The notes: generated from the sequence alone by a model not told the origin. DNA of 64,000 bases from CAVYBY01 sp963766935 (GCA_963766935.1 CAVYBY010000006.1:248001-312000); one strand, 5' to 3'; counted from the first letter of the stretch, positions 17,300 to 26,274 are shown. Program-made: numbers and translations.

Positions 17300-18862
17300 C
17301 TACTCGGGCCGGCCCGGACGCACCAAGTCATGCTCCATGGCGAACATCGACAACCCCGCCCGGGTGGAGACGCTCGCCTTGCCATAGATATGGACCACAT
17401 GCGTATGGACGGTCGACCCGGAGATGACGAGATCGTGCGCGATCTCCTTCTCGGAGCGTCCTCGAACCAACAGGTGCAGAACCTCGAGCTCGCGCTCCGT
17501 GAGACCCGCGGGGCGCGTGGGCCGGCGCCCGGGTCGCTCTCCCGCCGCCTCGATCACCGCGCGAACCGCATCGGCATCGAAGGCTCCCGCCTCGAGGGTG
17601 CGTGCCGCCTCGTTGGTCGAGTGGGCGGGCCGGTGCGGCCGCTCCTCGGTGAGGGCGTGGAACGCGTCGGCGGCCGCGAGGATGCGAGCAGAAGTGTCGA
17701 GCATGGATCCGGGAGCTCCGCGATGGTAGCCGGAGCCGTCGGGTCGCTCGTGGTGCATCCCGGCAAGGCGAGCGATCCCGGCGAGCGCCGGTGAACGGCC
17801 GAGAATCCGCTCCGAGTGGTACGGGTGCAGCCGTACCGCCTCCCACTCCGTCGTCGTGAGCGGGCCGGCCTTCTCCCAGATGCCGGACGGCACGCCGACT
17901 CGGCCCAAATCGTGGAAGAGGCCGGCACGCCGCAGCGTGGCCGTCTGCTCGTCTTCGAGTCCGGCAATCGAGCCTGCCCGCTCGGCCAAATCGGCGACCC
18001 CGGCCGAATGTCCGGCGAAGTACGGCGACTTCAGGTCGACCGCGTCCGCAAATCCGGCCGCAATCTCGTCGAGCCGTTCCGGTCGGACGACTCGGTGTGG
18101 CTCGGGCTCGGCGGCCACCGTGGCCGCCCAGGGGTCCTCCGGCCATCCGGCATCGAGATCCAAGCCACCATCTCGAGTCAGCGCCGTCACGATCGCGGGA
18201 TCCAGCCGGCGGCCCGACCACCGCCGAAGGACCTCGAGCGCCCCTGCCCTTCCGGCCTCGGCTTCGAACATCACCGCCGCCGTCGCGGCCGCGGCGAGCC
18301 GTGCCGGGACGGCGATCGAATCGCCCGCGACTCCGCGGGGCGAGCCCTTTCCGTCCCACCGCTCGAAGACGTCGCGAAGTCCGGCCTCGACTTCCTCGTC
18401 CAGTCGAAAGCGTCTCGCCATCGCCGCCCCCACCTCGCAGTCGGCCTGTGCACCCTCTCGCGAGGCCCGAGGCGCGCCCGGAGCCACGGCGACGAACCGT
18501 CGCAGGCGCCCGGCGATGGGCCCCTCCCCGGTCCCCGACCAGAGGAAGCCGAGTGCCTCTCGGGCTCGAGACGCATCGATGAGATCTCCCGTGCCTCGAA
18601 CGGCGACGTCGTTCCCCCCGAACGCGGCGGCGTACTCGTGTGAGGTCGCCGTGCAACCGATCGATCGGAGAAGCGTCGTGTAGTACACGGACGAGACTTC
18701 GTGGGCGGGCAGACCCATGGAGCGCGCAACTGCCGTCGCGATCAGACATGCCCGCATCGCCTCTTCGGGCGGGCGCCCACGAGCCAGATCGGTGACGAGC
18801 GACAGGGCGGACAGCAGCTCCGCCAGCCTGGCCTCGCCGGTCACGCTCGTACTCCCCGACAT
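17300..18862 (-). CDS. HD-GYP phosphodiesterase-like regulator with LuxR-type DNA-binding domain
   Basis: 520 residues from ATG 18862. Residues 1-200 look like a degenerate HD-GYP half: RWDGKGSP near 168 resembles the GYP region, but the HD pair is replaced by LLRSIGCT. Residues 260-420 form an intact HD-GYP-type domain: GHSAGVADLAERAG, HD at 317-318 in GLFHDLGRVGVP, and HHERPDGSGYH at 370-380. Residues 453-515 are a LuxR/GerE helix-turn-helix (GLTERELEVLHLLVRGRSEKEIAHDL). Metal-dependent HD-GYP enzymes hydrolyse c-di-GMP. Linking this domain to a LuxR output suggests a regulator that binds or turns over a nucleotide signal, which is inference. It is divergent from the gene at 18935. Confidence 0.85.
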   Translation of the reverse strand: MSGSTSVTGEARLAELLSALSLVTDLARGRPPEEAMRACLIATAVARSMGLPAHEVSSVYYTTLLRSIGCTATSHEYAAAFGGNDVAVRGTGDLIDASRAREALGFLWSGTGEGPIAGRLRRFVAVAPGAPRASREGAQADCEVGAAMARRFRLDEEVEAGLRDVFERWDGKGSPRGVAGDSIAVPARLAAAATAAVMFEAEAGRAGALEVLRRWSGRRLDPAIVTALTRDGGLDLDAGWPEDPWAATVAAEPEPHRVVRPERLDEIAAGFADAVDLKSPYFAGHSAGVADLAERAGSIAGLEDEQTATLRRAGLFHDLGRVGVPSGIWEKAGPLTTTEWEAVRLHPYHSERILGRSPALAGIARLAGMHHERPDGSGYHRGAPGSMLDTSARILAAADAFHALTEERPHRPAHSTNEAARTLEAGAFDADAVRAVIEAAGERPGRRPTRPAGLTERELEVLHLLVRGRSEKEIAHDLVISGSTVHTHVVHIYGKASVSTRAGLSMFAMEHDLVRPGRPE

Positions 18863-18934
18863 TCCGCCCAAGGATATGCGGGGCGGCGCTCGTGACGGAT
18901 ACCGTGACCCGGTCACCCCAAGGGAAGGGAATCC

Positions 18935-19597
18935 GTGTTCGAGGTCTACATGGAGGTCGGACGCCGGCGGACCTTCGCGGGCGCGCTGGACTGGCCGGGC
19001 TGGTGCCGCGGCGGCCGCGACGAGAACGCCGCCATGGAGGCGCTGTTCGACTACGCCGGGCGGTACGCCCGTGTCGTCGGGGCGCGCCGGGGGTTCTCCG
19101 CGCCGAAGACCACGCGCTCGCTCAAGGTGGTCGAGCGCCTCGAGGGCAACGCGACGACCGAATTCGGCGCACCGGGCATCCCCCCATCCGCCGACGACCG
19201 GCCGCTGGACGACGCCGAGGCGAAGCGTCAGATCGCTCTGCTGGCGGCGGCGTGGCGCGCGCTCGACCGATCGGCCAAGGCCGCGGCGGGGAAACGGCTC
19301 AGCACGGGTCCGCGCGGGGGCGGCCGCGCGCTCGACGCCATCGTCCGGCACGTGCTCGACGCCGAGATCGCCTACCTGTCCGGGCTGGGAGGCCGGTATC
19401 GCCCCGGATCGGCCGGCGCCGACCAAACGGCGGAAGAACGCGCCGCGGTTCGAACCACATTGTCGGCCCGTGTTCGCGGCGAGGTCCCACACCCGCGGCG
19501 GTCTGCCGCGTTGTGGTCGCCGCGCTACTTCGTGCGCAGGGCGGCTTGGCACGCACTCGACCACGCGTGGGAAATCGAGGACCGCTCCTCGGGCTGA
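18935..19597 (+). CDS. DinB-like metal-binding protein with N-terminal HicB-like segment
   Basis: 220 residues from GTG 18935, preceded by AAGGGAAGGGA. The N-terminal 45 residues (MFEVYMEVGRRRTFAGALDWPGW) look like the beta-beta-alpha start of HicB-type proteins. The C-terminal half has helices with His spacing of the DinB/YfiT fold (IVRHVLDAEIAYLSGLGGRY, then RRAAWHALDHAWEIEDR), giving three candidate metal ligands. DinB-fold proteins include mycothiol- and bacillithiol-dependent transferases. No specific reaction can be assigned. The start lies 72 bp from the divergent HD-GYP gene. Confidence 0.55.
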   Translation: MFEVYMEVGRRRTFAGALDWPGWCRGGRDENAAMEALFDYAGRYARVVGARRGFSAPKTTRSLKVVERLEGNATTEFGAPGIPPSADDRPLDDAEAKRQIALLAAAWRALDRSAKAAAGKRLSTGPRGGGRALDAIVRHVLDAEIAYLSGLGGRYRPGSAGADQTAEERAAVRTTLSARVRGEVPHPRRSAALWSPRYFVRRAAWHALDHAWEIEDRSSG

Positions 19598-19693
19598 GAG
19601 CTCGTCCCCGCTCAGCGGTGGCCGGCGTCGTCCGGCCGGATTCGGTGGACCGGCTGGCCCGATTCCGGTCCGCCCGGCTACCCTGCGAGCGCC

Positions 19694-20512
19694 ATGGCGG
19701 GGACGGCTGCGACGCACGAGGTTCGATCGCGCGACGGGACGCGGATCGCGTTCGAGCGCCGCGGCGAGGATGGTCCCCACCTCGTCGTCGTGGCGGGGGC
19801 ACTCAGCGATCGATCGTCGGCGGGGCCGCTCGCCGAGCATCTCGCGCGCTCGCTGACCGTCCTCACGTACGACCGGCGAGGGCGCGGCGACAGCGGCGAC
19901 ACACCCCCGTACGCGGTCGAGCGGGAAATCGAGGACCTGATTGCCGTCGCCGCCGAGTCGACCGAACCACCGTTCGTGTACGGGCACTCGAGCGGCGGGG
20001 TCCTCGCGCTCCGAGCGTCGGCGGCGGGCATGCCCGCGTCACGCATCGTCGTGTACGAGCCGCCGTTCATCCTCGAAGGCACGCGCGAGCCTCTGCCACT
20101 CGATTTGGACGGCCGTTTGATGTCGCTGCTCACCGAACAGGGTCCCGATGCCGCGGTCCGCGCGTTCCTTCGCGAGGGGCCGCAGATCCCGGATATCGCG
20201 ATCGACGCGATGGTGGCATCGCCCGCGTGGGAGGGGCTCCGCGCGCTCGGGCACACGACGCCGCATGACGCCGCGATCATGGGAGACGGGCGCATCCCCG
20301 AAGAGGTGAGGAGGATTCGAACTCCGGTGCTCGTGCTCCAGGGCGGTGCCAGCCCGGATTGGCAGCTCGCCGGCACCCAGGCGCTCGCCGAAATGCTGCC
20401 CGCCGGCAGGCTCGTCCGGCTTGAAGGTCTCGACCACGCCGGCGCCCGCGCCGACCCGGAGCGCGTCGCCGGCGAGGTGACGCGCTTTCTCCTCGACGGC
20501 CCCTCGAGGTGA
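19694..20512 (+). CDS. alpha/beta-fold hydrolase
   Basis: 272 residues. The nucleophile elbow GHSSGG (Ser near residue 98), the oxyanion strand HLVVVAGALSD, the RRGRGDSG motif after strand 4, the acid region PVLVLQGGASPDW and the catalytic His in LEGLDHAGA are in the expected order for the alpha/beta hydrolase family. The substrate is unknown; epoxide, ester or C-C hydrolases all share this layout. The gene follows the DinB-like gene by about 95 bp and is convergent with the sortase-like gene at 20524. Confidence 0.85.
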   Translation: MAGTAATHEVRSRDGTRIAFERRGEDGPHLVVVAGALSDRSSAGPLAEHLARSLTVLTYDRRGRGDSGDTPPYAVEREIEDLIAVAAESTEPPFVYGHSSGGVLALRASAAGMPASRIVVYEPPFILEGTREPLPLDLDGRLMSLLTEQGPDAAVRAFLREGPQIPDIAIDAMVASPAWEGLRALGHTTPHDAAIMGDGRIPEEVRRIRTPVLVLQGGASPDWQLAGTQALAEMLPAGRLVRLEGLDHAGARADPERVAGEVTRFLLDGPSR

Positions 20513-20523
20513 GGGACGAGACG

Positions 20524-21186
20524 CTATCCGCGGTGTGAGGCGACCAGGAACGCGGACACGATGAGGCTGCCCGCGAACTGATCTCTCGAGAAGAAGCTCG
20601 ACGCATCATCGGTCGCAATCAGTTTCAGCGCGGCCGAGTTCTCGTTGTCGTAGACGAGGGCGGTCGGGAAATGGTTCTTCGGGTAGCTCTTCACGCGCGT
20701 GACCTGGAAGACGGCGACCACGCCGTTCTCGAGCGTCAGGATGATCTTGTTGCCGCGACGCACGTCCGACAGGTTGGAGAACACCGACGCGGCGCCGGGC
20801 TCCGAGCCGACGTGGCCGAGGATGACGGCGGATCCGACGGTTCCGGGAGCAGCCGAGTCCCGGAACCAACCGGGCCGGCCGAAGGAGGCGTCCGACGGCA
20901 GGTTGACCGAACCGCCGGGGTTCAGTCCGAGACTGAGCATCGGCGAGTGGACGTCGATCGCCGGGATGTCGATCGTGACGGGCCGCGAGGGCCTGACCTC
21001 CGGGCCGACGATCGTCGCCATCGGGCTCGGCGACGGCGCCGGGATCTTGCTCTTGGAAGGGGCGGCCGCCTCAGCCGAAGGGTGCGGTGTGCTCTTGCGG
21101 GACGCAAGGATGGCCACGCTCAGCGTCGCAAGGCATACCGCCAGAAGGATTCCAACCGCAGACGCGTAGCCGCGATGCACGCTCAT
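20524..21186 (-). CDS. sortase-fold protein lacking the catalytic cysteine
   Basis: 220 residues from ATG 21186, with an N-terminal membrane anchor (YASAVGILLAVCLATLSVAILA) and a low-complexity Ser/Pro linker. A sortase domain of the class E/F type follows: VTIDIPAIDVHSPMLSLGLN, PGWFRDSAAPGTVGSAVILGHV (catalytic His present), then LKLIATDDASSFFSRDQFAGSLIVSAFL. In active sortases the equivalent of LIATDD reads LITCGG, as in the neighbour at 21284, so the nucleophilic Cys is replaced (aligned with Thr). The protein is probably not a transpeptidase. It may be a pseudoenzyme that binds sorting signals or partners the neighbour. Confidence 0.8.
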   Translation of the reverse strand: MSVHRGYASAVGILLAVCLATLSVAILASRKSTPHPSAEAAAPSKSKIPAPSPSPMATIVGPEVRPSRPVTIDIPAIDVHSPMLSLGLNPGGSVNLPSDASFGRPGWFRDSAAPGTVGSAVILGHVGSEPGAASVFSNLSDVRRGNKIILTLENGVVAVFQVTRVKSYPKNHFPTALVYDNENSAALKLIATDDASSFFSRDQFAGSLIVSAFLVASHRG

Positions 21187-21283
21187 TGAGTAGACGTCGG
21201 TGACCCGAGCGAGCAGCACGATCGGCCCGTCGGCCCATATTTCGCCCTCGAGCAACCCGCAAGGATCGGTCGGCCTTCGAGCG

Positions 21284-21890
21284 CTAGGCGTGTGCGGCCC
21301 GTGCCGGCGCCGCGTGAGAACCGATCAACGAGCCGAAGACGATGATGTTGTCGACATAGTGACCCGTCGAGGAGTCGAACCGGCCGCCGCATGTGATCAA
21401 CCGGATCTTGGCCGAGTCTGTGTTTCCGTACACGAGCTTGGTGGGAAACGCGGTCTTCGAGACCTCGCGAACGCCGGTGATCTGAAAGACCGCGACGGTG
21501 CCATCTCGTCGCGTCACCAGCACCTTGTCGCCCGGTTGAAGCTTTGCCAGCTTGAAGAAGACCGAGGCGCCGTAGTTCCCCGAGTCGACGTGGCCGAGGA
21601 TGACCGAGGGTCCGACGGAACCCGGAGTGGGCGAGTACTTGTACCAGCCCGCCTCATCGAAGGAGGCGCCCGACGGAACCTCGTTCGTGCCGTCGGCCTT
21701 CAGGCCAAGGGTGAGCATCGAAGAGTGAACACCGATCACTGGGATGTCGATCGAGACCGGTTTCGACCTGGAGAGCGGTGCGACCGTGGTCCGGCGGGGG
21801 CCGGATCCCGAGGGCGAGGCCCCCAGGAATCCGGCAGCCAGAGCCGACGGTTGTGGTGCGTGGTGCGCGTACTCGACGTCGACGGCGCAT
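21284..21890 (-). pseudogene. class E/F-like sortase with intact active site but disrupted 5' end
   Basis: The sortase domain is intact: ILGHVDS (His), LITCGGRFD (Cys) and GHYVDNIIVFGSLIGSH. The homologous frame extends upstream through SKPVSIDIPVIGVHSS and a hydrophobic stretch SALAAGFLGAS. However, it meets a TAG codon without passing any ATG, GTG or TTG other than the GTG at 21739, which lies inside the first beta strands. A basic N-terminus beginning at ATG 21890 (MRRRRRVRAPRTTT) lies in the adjacent frame, so a single-base indel near 21830-21860 would restore a complete protein. Either the gene is frameshifted (or mis-assembled), or a truncated product starts at 21739. Its Cys-less paralogue lies immediately downstream. 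Confidence 0.6.
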
Positions 21891-22063
21891 GGCTCGGAGC
21901 CGATCCGGCGTTCTACGTCGAGCAGGTGCTATGCGGGCCGTGCTTCGAGTTCGCGCTTGCCGTGATCCGCGGCGGCCCGCGGCCGGCCGCAGCTGGCGGC
22001 AAACTGGCGGCACTTTTCGGGAGTTCGCGCGAGCCCCGATCGCATCCCCGCAGGTAACAGGGG

Positions 22064-22137
22064 TGGGGCGGGCAGGACTCGAACCTGCGACCGACGGATT
22101 ATGAGTCCGCTGCTCTAACCGACTGAGCTACCGCCCC
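22064..22137 (-). tRNA. tRNA with anticodon CAT (Met, or Ile2 if modified)
   Basis: The reverse complement gives acceptor GGGGCGG/CCGCCCC, D-arm AGCTCAGTCGGTTAGAGC, anticodon stem CGGA with loop CTCATAA (anticodon CAT), variable loop and T-arm GCAGG-TTCGAGT-CCTGC, with discriminator A. CCA is not encoded. CAT tRNAs may be initiator Met, elongator Met or lysidine-modified Ile2. The first acceptor pair G-C argues against the initiator type, and the rest cannot be told apart here. The 5' half also encodes the last residues of the upstream GGDEF protein. Confidence 0.93.
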
Positions 22138-23514
22138 GGGCCGAGAGCGTACCGCTGAGACCGCGGCCGCACGATCGAACACCACCGTCCGGTCGCGTCC
22201 GTCCTCTTTGGCTCGGTACATCGCTTTGTCGGCCTCTCGAAGCAGATCGTGCGGCACGGCCGCGGGATCGGTTCCCAGCGTGACCCCGACGCTCGCCGTG
22301 CACGGCTGCTCACCACCTTCGAGGTGATAGACCCCTCGGATCACGCTTCCCATCCGCTCCCCCACCCACTGTGCCTCGGTGATCGACGGGACGTCGGCGA
22401 CGAGCACCACGAACTCATCCCCGCCGAAGCGGGCGACCGTGTCGGCGGGCCTTGCCGCCTTGGTCAAACGGTTTGCGACCGCGACGAGCAACTCGTCGCC
22501 GGCGCGATGACCGAGCGTGTCGTTCACGCCTTTGAAGTTGTCGAGGTCGAGGAAGATGACCGCGACCCCGGTCCCCGGGTTTCGCTCGGAGCGGGCGATA
22601 TCGACGGCGAGCCGGTCCAGCAGCAGGCGCCTGTTCGGCAGCCCCGTGAGGGGGTCGTGAAGCGCCCGGCGCATCAGCTCGTCCTCGGCCTCCTTCCGGT
22701 CGCTGATGTCCTCGAGCATCGCGATCGCATAGGCGGGTCCGCCGTCGGGCGCTCGGACGAGCGCCATCACGGTTCGGCACCATGCAGAGGTTTCGTCGGA
22801 CCGCAGGAATCGATGCTCGACGTCACATCGTTCGCGGCGGCCCATCAACAGCTCGCTCACGCCGGTCAGGGTTTCCTCATCCTCAGGATGGATGAGCGTC
22901 ACGAGCGGCCTCCCGATCAACTCGCCCGAACCGTACCGCCCAAGCTGCTCCGCGGTCGGGTTCGCCGCATCGATCCGCCCGCGAAGGTCGACGGTGAGCA
23001 CGCCGATCGCGGCCGCATCGAACACCGTTCGGAACTTGAGCTCACTGTCCCGCATCGCCCCTTCGGCCCGCTTGCGCTCGGTGATGTCCACGAAGACGCC
23101 TTGCCAATAGCGGGAGCCCGTTCGCATGTCGGTGACAACCGCGGTCTTCTCGCTGATCCAGACGATGTGACCGTCGCGCGCGATCAGCCGGTACTCGGCG
23201 ATGATCGAGGACAGGTTGCCCTTCGCCTCCGATTCGATGGCCGCAAGCATTTCTCGGTCGGCGGGGTGTTGGATCTGAAGGAACAGCTCACCGTTGCCGA
23301 GCCAGTCCTCGACCGGGTAGCCGAGCAACTGCTCGACCTGAGGGCTGATGTAGAGCGGGATCGAGATGCCGGGGTCGTCCGTGATCAGGTCGACAAAGGT
23401 CACGACGCCCGGAATGCTCTCAACGACCGCGCGGAAGCCGCGCTCTCGCTCGTCGGGGGGGTCCTCGGGTCCGCCCAGGCCCCACCCGAGGTCCGAGATC
23501 GATTCGATGCCCAT
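22099..23514 (-). CDS. PAS-PAS-GGDEF diguanylate cyclase
   Basis: 471 residues from ATG 23514. Two PAS domains (about residues 25-145, ending DITERKRAE, and 150-270, ending DISDRKEAEDEL) are followed by a GGDEF domain (about 280-445). The active-site loop RFGGDEF is intact, and an RxxD inhibitory site (RPAD) lies at the expected spacing before it, so c-di-GMP synthesis with product inhibition is predicted. No membrane segment or signal peptide is seen, so it is a cytosolic sensor. The reading frame has no stop until it enters the downstream tRNA gene: the last 12 residues (GAVAQSVRAADS) and the TAA come from tRNA bases. Confidence 0.9.
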   Translation of the reverse strand: MGIESISDLGWGLGGPEDPPDERERGFRAVVESIPGVVTFVDLITDDPGISIPLYISPQVEQLLGYPVEDWLGNGELFLQIQHPADREMLAAIESEAKGNLSSIIAEYRLIARDGHIVWISEKTAVVTDMRTGSRYWQGVFVDITERKRAEGAMRDSELKFRTVFDAAAIGVLTVDLRGRIDAANPTAEQLGRYGSGELIGRPLVTLIHPEDEETLTGVSELLMGRRERCDVEHRFLRSDETSAWCRTVMALVRAPDGGPAYAIAMLEDISDRKEAEDELMRRALHDPLTGLPNRRLLLDRLAVDIARSERNPGTGVAVIFLDLDNFKGVNDTLGHRAGDELLVAVANRLTKAARPADTVARFGGDEFVVLVADVPSITEAQWVGERMGSVIRGVYHLEGGEQPCTASVGVTLGTDPAAVPHDLLREADKAMYRAKEDGRDRTVVFDRAAAVSAVRSRPGAVAQSVRAADS

Positions 23515-23672
23515 AGTTGAAGCATCGACCGGACGGTGGGTTTGCCTGAGTCCGGCCTCAGGAGGTCGATCTGAGCGGGTCGGCCCTGCATGCCCGCGTG
23601 GATCGGGACGTTCCCCGGCCTCCGCCTGAGGGCTGCAGGGGCATGGGAGGATGAAGGGGCGGAGGTTCTCCT

Positions 23673-25097
23673 TTGACGATGCCAAGAGCGACGGAGCGCC
23701 GGATCGAGACCGACAGCATGGGGCCCATCGAGGTCGAGGCGGATCGATACTGGGGCGCCCAGACCGAGCGGTCCTTGCATCACTTCTCGATCGGGGACCC
23801 GGCCGCCGACCGGATGCCCGTCGAAATCGTCCGCGCGATGGGCGTCCTCAAGAAAGCCGCCGCGCTGGCGAACCGCGAGTCGGGCCACCTCGATCCCGAG
23901 ATCGCCGAGCTGATCGTCCGGGCGGCCGACGAGGTCATCGACGGCAAGCTCGACGACCACTTCCCCCTGTATGTCTGGCAGACGGGTTCGGGAACCCAGA
24001 CCAACATGAATGCGAACGAGGTCATCTCGAACCGCGCGATCGAGCTGGCCGGTGGCGAGCTCGGCTCCAAGACCCCCGTGCACCCCAACGATCACGTCAA
24101 CATGTCGCAGTCCTCGAACGACACGTTCCCGACCGCGATGCACGTGGCCGCCGCGACGATGGTGGTCGAGCGGCTCCTCCCCGGCATCGGCGAGCTTCGC
24201 GAGGCGCTCGATCGCCGAGCCGCGGAGTTCGCGGACATCGTCAAGATCGGGCGCACCCACCTGCAGGACGCGGTGCCCCTCACCCTGGGGCAGGAGTTCT
24301 CCGGTTATGTCGCGCAGCTCGACGACGACATCGCCAGGATCGAGTCGGCGCTGCCCAAGATCTACGAGCTGGCGATCGGCGGAACCGCCGTGGGAACCGG
24401 CCTGAATGCGCCCGCCGGATTCGGCGAGGCGTGTGCGGCAAAGATCGCCGAGCTGACCGGGCTCCCCTTCGTGAGCGCCCCGAACAAGTTCGCCGTGCTC
24501 GCCGCCCACGACGGGCTGGTCTTCCTCTCGGGCACGGAGGCGACGCTCGCCGCCTCGCTCATGAAGATCGCCAACGACATCCGCTGGCTCGGGTCGGGGC
24601 CCCGCGCGGGCATCGGCGAGCTGGAGCTGCCCGAGAACGAGCCGGGCTCCTCGATCATGCCGGGCAAAGTAAACCCGACGCAATCCGAGGCGATGACGAT
24701 GGTCGTCGCGCAGGTGTTCGGCAACGATGCCGCCGTGAAGTTCGCCGGCTCGCAAGGGAACTTCGAGCTGAACGTCTTCAAGCCGGTGATCATCCGCAAC
24801 GTGCTCCACTCCACGCGGCTGCTGGCCGACTCGTCGCGTTCGTTCCGGGAGTTCTGCGTCGACGGCCTCCGGCCGAACGTTGCTCGCATCGACGACCTGG
24901 TGCACCGTTCGCTGATGCTCGTGACGGCGCTCAGCCCGCGGATCGGGTACGACAAGGCGGCAGAGATCGCGAAGAGGGCCCACCACGAGGGCACGAGCCT
25001 CAAGGAGGCAGTGGTCTCACTGGGTTACCTGACGGAGGCGGAGTACGACGATGCGGTTCGGCCCGAGGACATGGTCGGGCCGGATTCGGGAGCCTAG
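23673..25097 (+). CDS. fumC: fumarate hydratase, class II
   Basis: 474 residues from TTG 23673 (7 nt after GGAGG); an ATG two codons later is an equally possible start. The class II fumarase/aspartase signature SSIMPGKVNPTQ is present. The substrate-binding segments are also there: TGSGTQTNMNANEVISNRA, HPNDHVNMSQSSNDTFPTAMH and GRTHLQDAVPLTLGQEFSGY. It hydrates fumarate to L-malate in the TCA cycle as an iron-independent homotetramer. The length is standard. The gene is divergent from the GGDEF gene and convergent with the DinB-like gene at 25111. Confidence 0.95.
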   Translation: MTMPRATERRIETDSMGPIEVEADRYWGAQTERSLHHFSIGDPAADRMPVEIVRAMGVLKKAAALANRESGHLDPEIAELIVRAADEVIDGKLDDHFPLYVWQTGSGTQTNMNANEVISNRAIELAGGELGSKTPVHPNDHVNMSQSSNDTFPTAMHVAAATMVVERLLPGIGELREALDRRAAEFADIVKIGRTHLQDAVPLTLGQEFSGYVAQLDDDIARIESALPKIYELAIGGTAVGTGLNAPAGFGEACAAKIAELTGLPFVSAPNKFAVLAAHDGLVFLSGTEATLAASLMKIANDIRWLGSGPRAGIGELELPENEPGSSIMPGKVNPTQSEAMTMVVAQVFGNDAAVKFAGSQGNFELNVFKPVIIRNVLHSTRLLADSSRSFREFCVDGLRPNVARIDDLVHRSLMLVTALSPRIGYDKAAEIAKRAHHEGTSLKEAVVSLGYLTEAEYDDAVRPEDMVGPDSGA

Positions 25098-25110
25098 GCG
25101 ACCGGCCGGG

Positions 25111-25668
25111 CTACTCGGCCCGAATGATCCGAAGAGCTTCTTCGGCCTGCGCCGCGTGCAGCCGGTCGTGACCCGCGATCATCCGAAAAGACATCTCGAA
25201 GCTCTCCTCGCCCCGCTCGGCGTGGACCCCGACGCGCCGGCGTTCCGATGCGCCGGTCGAGCGCCAGAGCCGGAGATTCGCGGCTCGCAGCGCCGAAAAG
25301 ACGTCGAGGAGGCTGGAGGCGTCGTCGTCGCGGTGGAGCCGCTCCGCCCAGAGATCCTGGTCGTAGCCGATGAGGGCCGGCGCTTGCTCGGCGAGGATCC
25401 ACCGGTACCGGGCCGTCATGACCATCTCTGCGTCCACCACGTGGGCCAGGCACGACAGGACGGACCACTCCCCCGCCGCCGGCTTGGAACGGATGTCCGG
25501 GCCGGCGTCGACCACGAGCCTGGCCAGGACCGCCGGGGTTCGGATCTGCACCTCACCGGGGTCGTCGTCGCCGAGCAAACCCAACAGCTGCCGGCGGTAG
25601 GCATCCGGCTCCGCGACGGGGTCGACGGCTTCGGGCATCCGGACGAGGAAGTCACGCTCGGATCGCAT
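25111..25668 (-). CDS. DinB-family protein
   Basis: 185 residues from ATG 25668 (MRSERDFLVRMPEAVD). The helix WSVLSCLAHVVDAEMVMTARYRWIL contains the first conserved His, and SFRMIAGHDRLHAAQAEEALRII provides the HxxxH pair. This is the three-His metal site of the DinB four-helix bundle. Members are often thiol-dependent transferases or stress-induced proteins of unknown substrate. No clear ribosome-binding site is visible. It is convergent with fumC and in the same direction as the ArsC-like gene upstream. Confidence 0.75.
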   Translation of the reverse strand: MRSERDFLVRMPEAVDPVAEPDAYRRQLLGLLGDDDPGEVQIRTPAVLARLVVDAGPDIRSKPAAGEWSVLSCLAHVVDAEMVMTARYRWILAEQAPALIGYDQDLWAERLHRDDDASSLLDVFSALRAANLRLWRSTGASERRRVGVHAERGEESFEMSFRMIAGHDRLHAAQAEEALRIIRAE

Positions 25669-25751
25669 GGCGTTGCGCTGAGGATAGCCCCCAAAGGGCC
25701 GGGACCGAATCATCCTCACGAGGGAAGACGGCCGCCGTTTCCGACCCAGCG

Positions 25752-26162
25752 TCAGCCGGTCGTGACGATCTCCTCGAGGAGCGCCCGGACGCGGGCGTCG
25801 ATCGCGTCGCGGATCGGCCGGACCTCCTCGAGGCTCCTGCCGGCGGGGTCGGGCAGATCCCAGTCCACGTACCGCTTGCCGGGAAAGACCGGACAGGCGT
25901 CGCCGCAGCCCATCGTGACCACGACGTCGGCGCCCTCGACCGCCTCGTTCGTGAGCGGCTTGGGGAACTCCTTCGACAGGTCGAGGCCGACCTCCTCCAT
26001 CGCGGCGGCGACGGCGGGGTTGATCTCGTCGGCGGGCGCGCTCCCGGCGGAGCGCACGCGGACCCGTCCGGCGGCGAGGTGATCCAGCAGTGCGGCCGCC
26101 ATCTGGCTACGGCCGGCGTTGTGGACGCAGACGAACAGCACCTCGGGAATCCTCGTGCTCAC
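25752..26162 (-). CDS. arsC: arsenate reductase / low-molecular-weight phosphatase family
   Basis: 136 residues from GTG 26162. The P-loop CVHNAGRSQMA (CX5R) begins near residue 11. The acid-containing segment DWDLPDPAG carries the general acid, and MGCGDACPVFPGKRY contains two further cysteines. This combination fits LMW-PTP-type arsenate reductases of actinobacteria, which reduce As(V) to As(III) with thioredoxin or mycothiol. A role as protein phosphatase is the alternative. No arsenite pump or ArsR is adjacent, so resistance function is inferred from the family only. The start is divergent from the membrane-fusion gene at 26275. Confidence 0.8.
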   Translation of the reverse strand: MSTRIPEVLFVCVHNAGRSQMAAALLDHLAAGRVRVRSAGSAPADEINPAVAAAMEEVGLDLSKEFPKPLTNEAVEGADVVVTMGCGDACPVFPGKRYVDWDLPDPAGRSLEEVRPIRDAIDARVRALLEEIVTTG

Positions 26163-26274
26163 CCCACCAAGATATCGACGCCACCGGGTATCCGGATCGA
26201 CCGGCTCCCCGGCCTCAACAGACTCACAGTCCGTTCCTACACCCGCCCCAGGATCGGATGGCAGGCTCCGGGCC

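Noticed and set aside
21654..22013. 119-codon frame over the sortase 5' region
   Set aside because: It contains the plausible basic leader at 21890 but continues into non-protein-like sequence over the sortase domain. It is treated as the shifted 5' part of the sortase gene.
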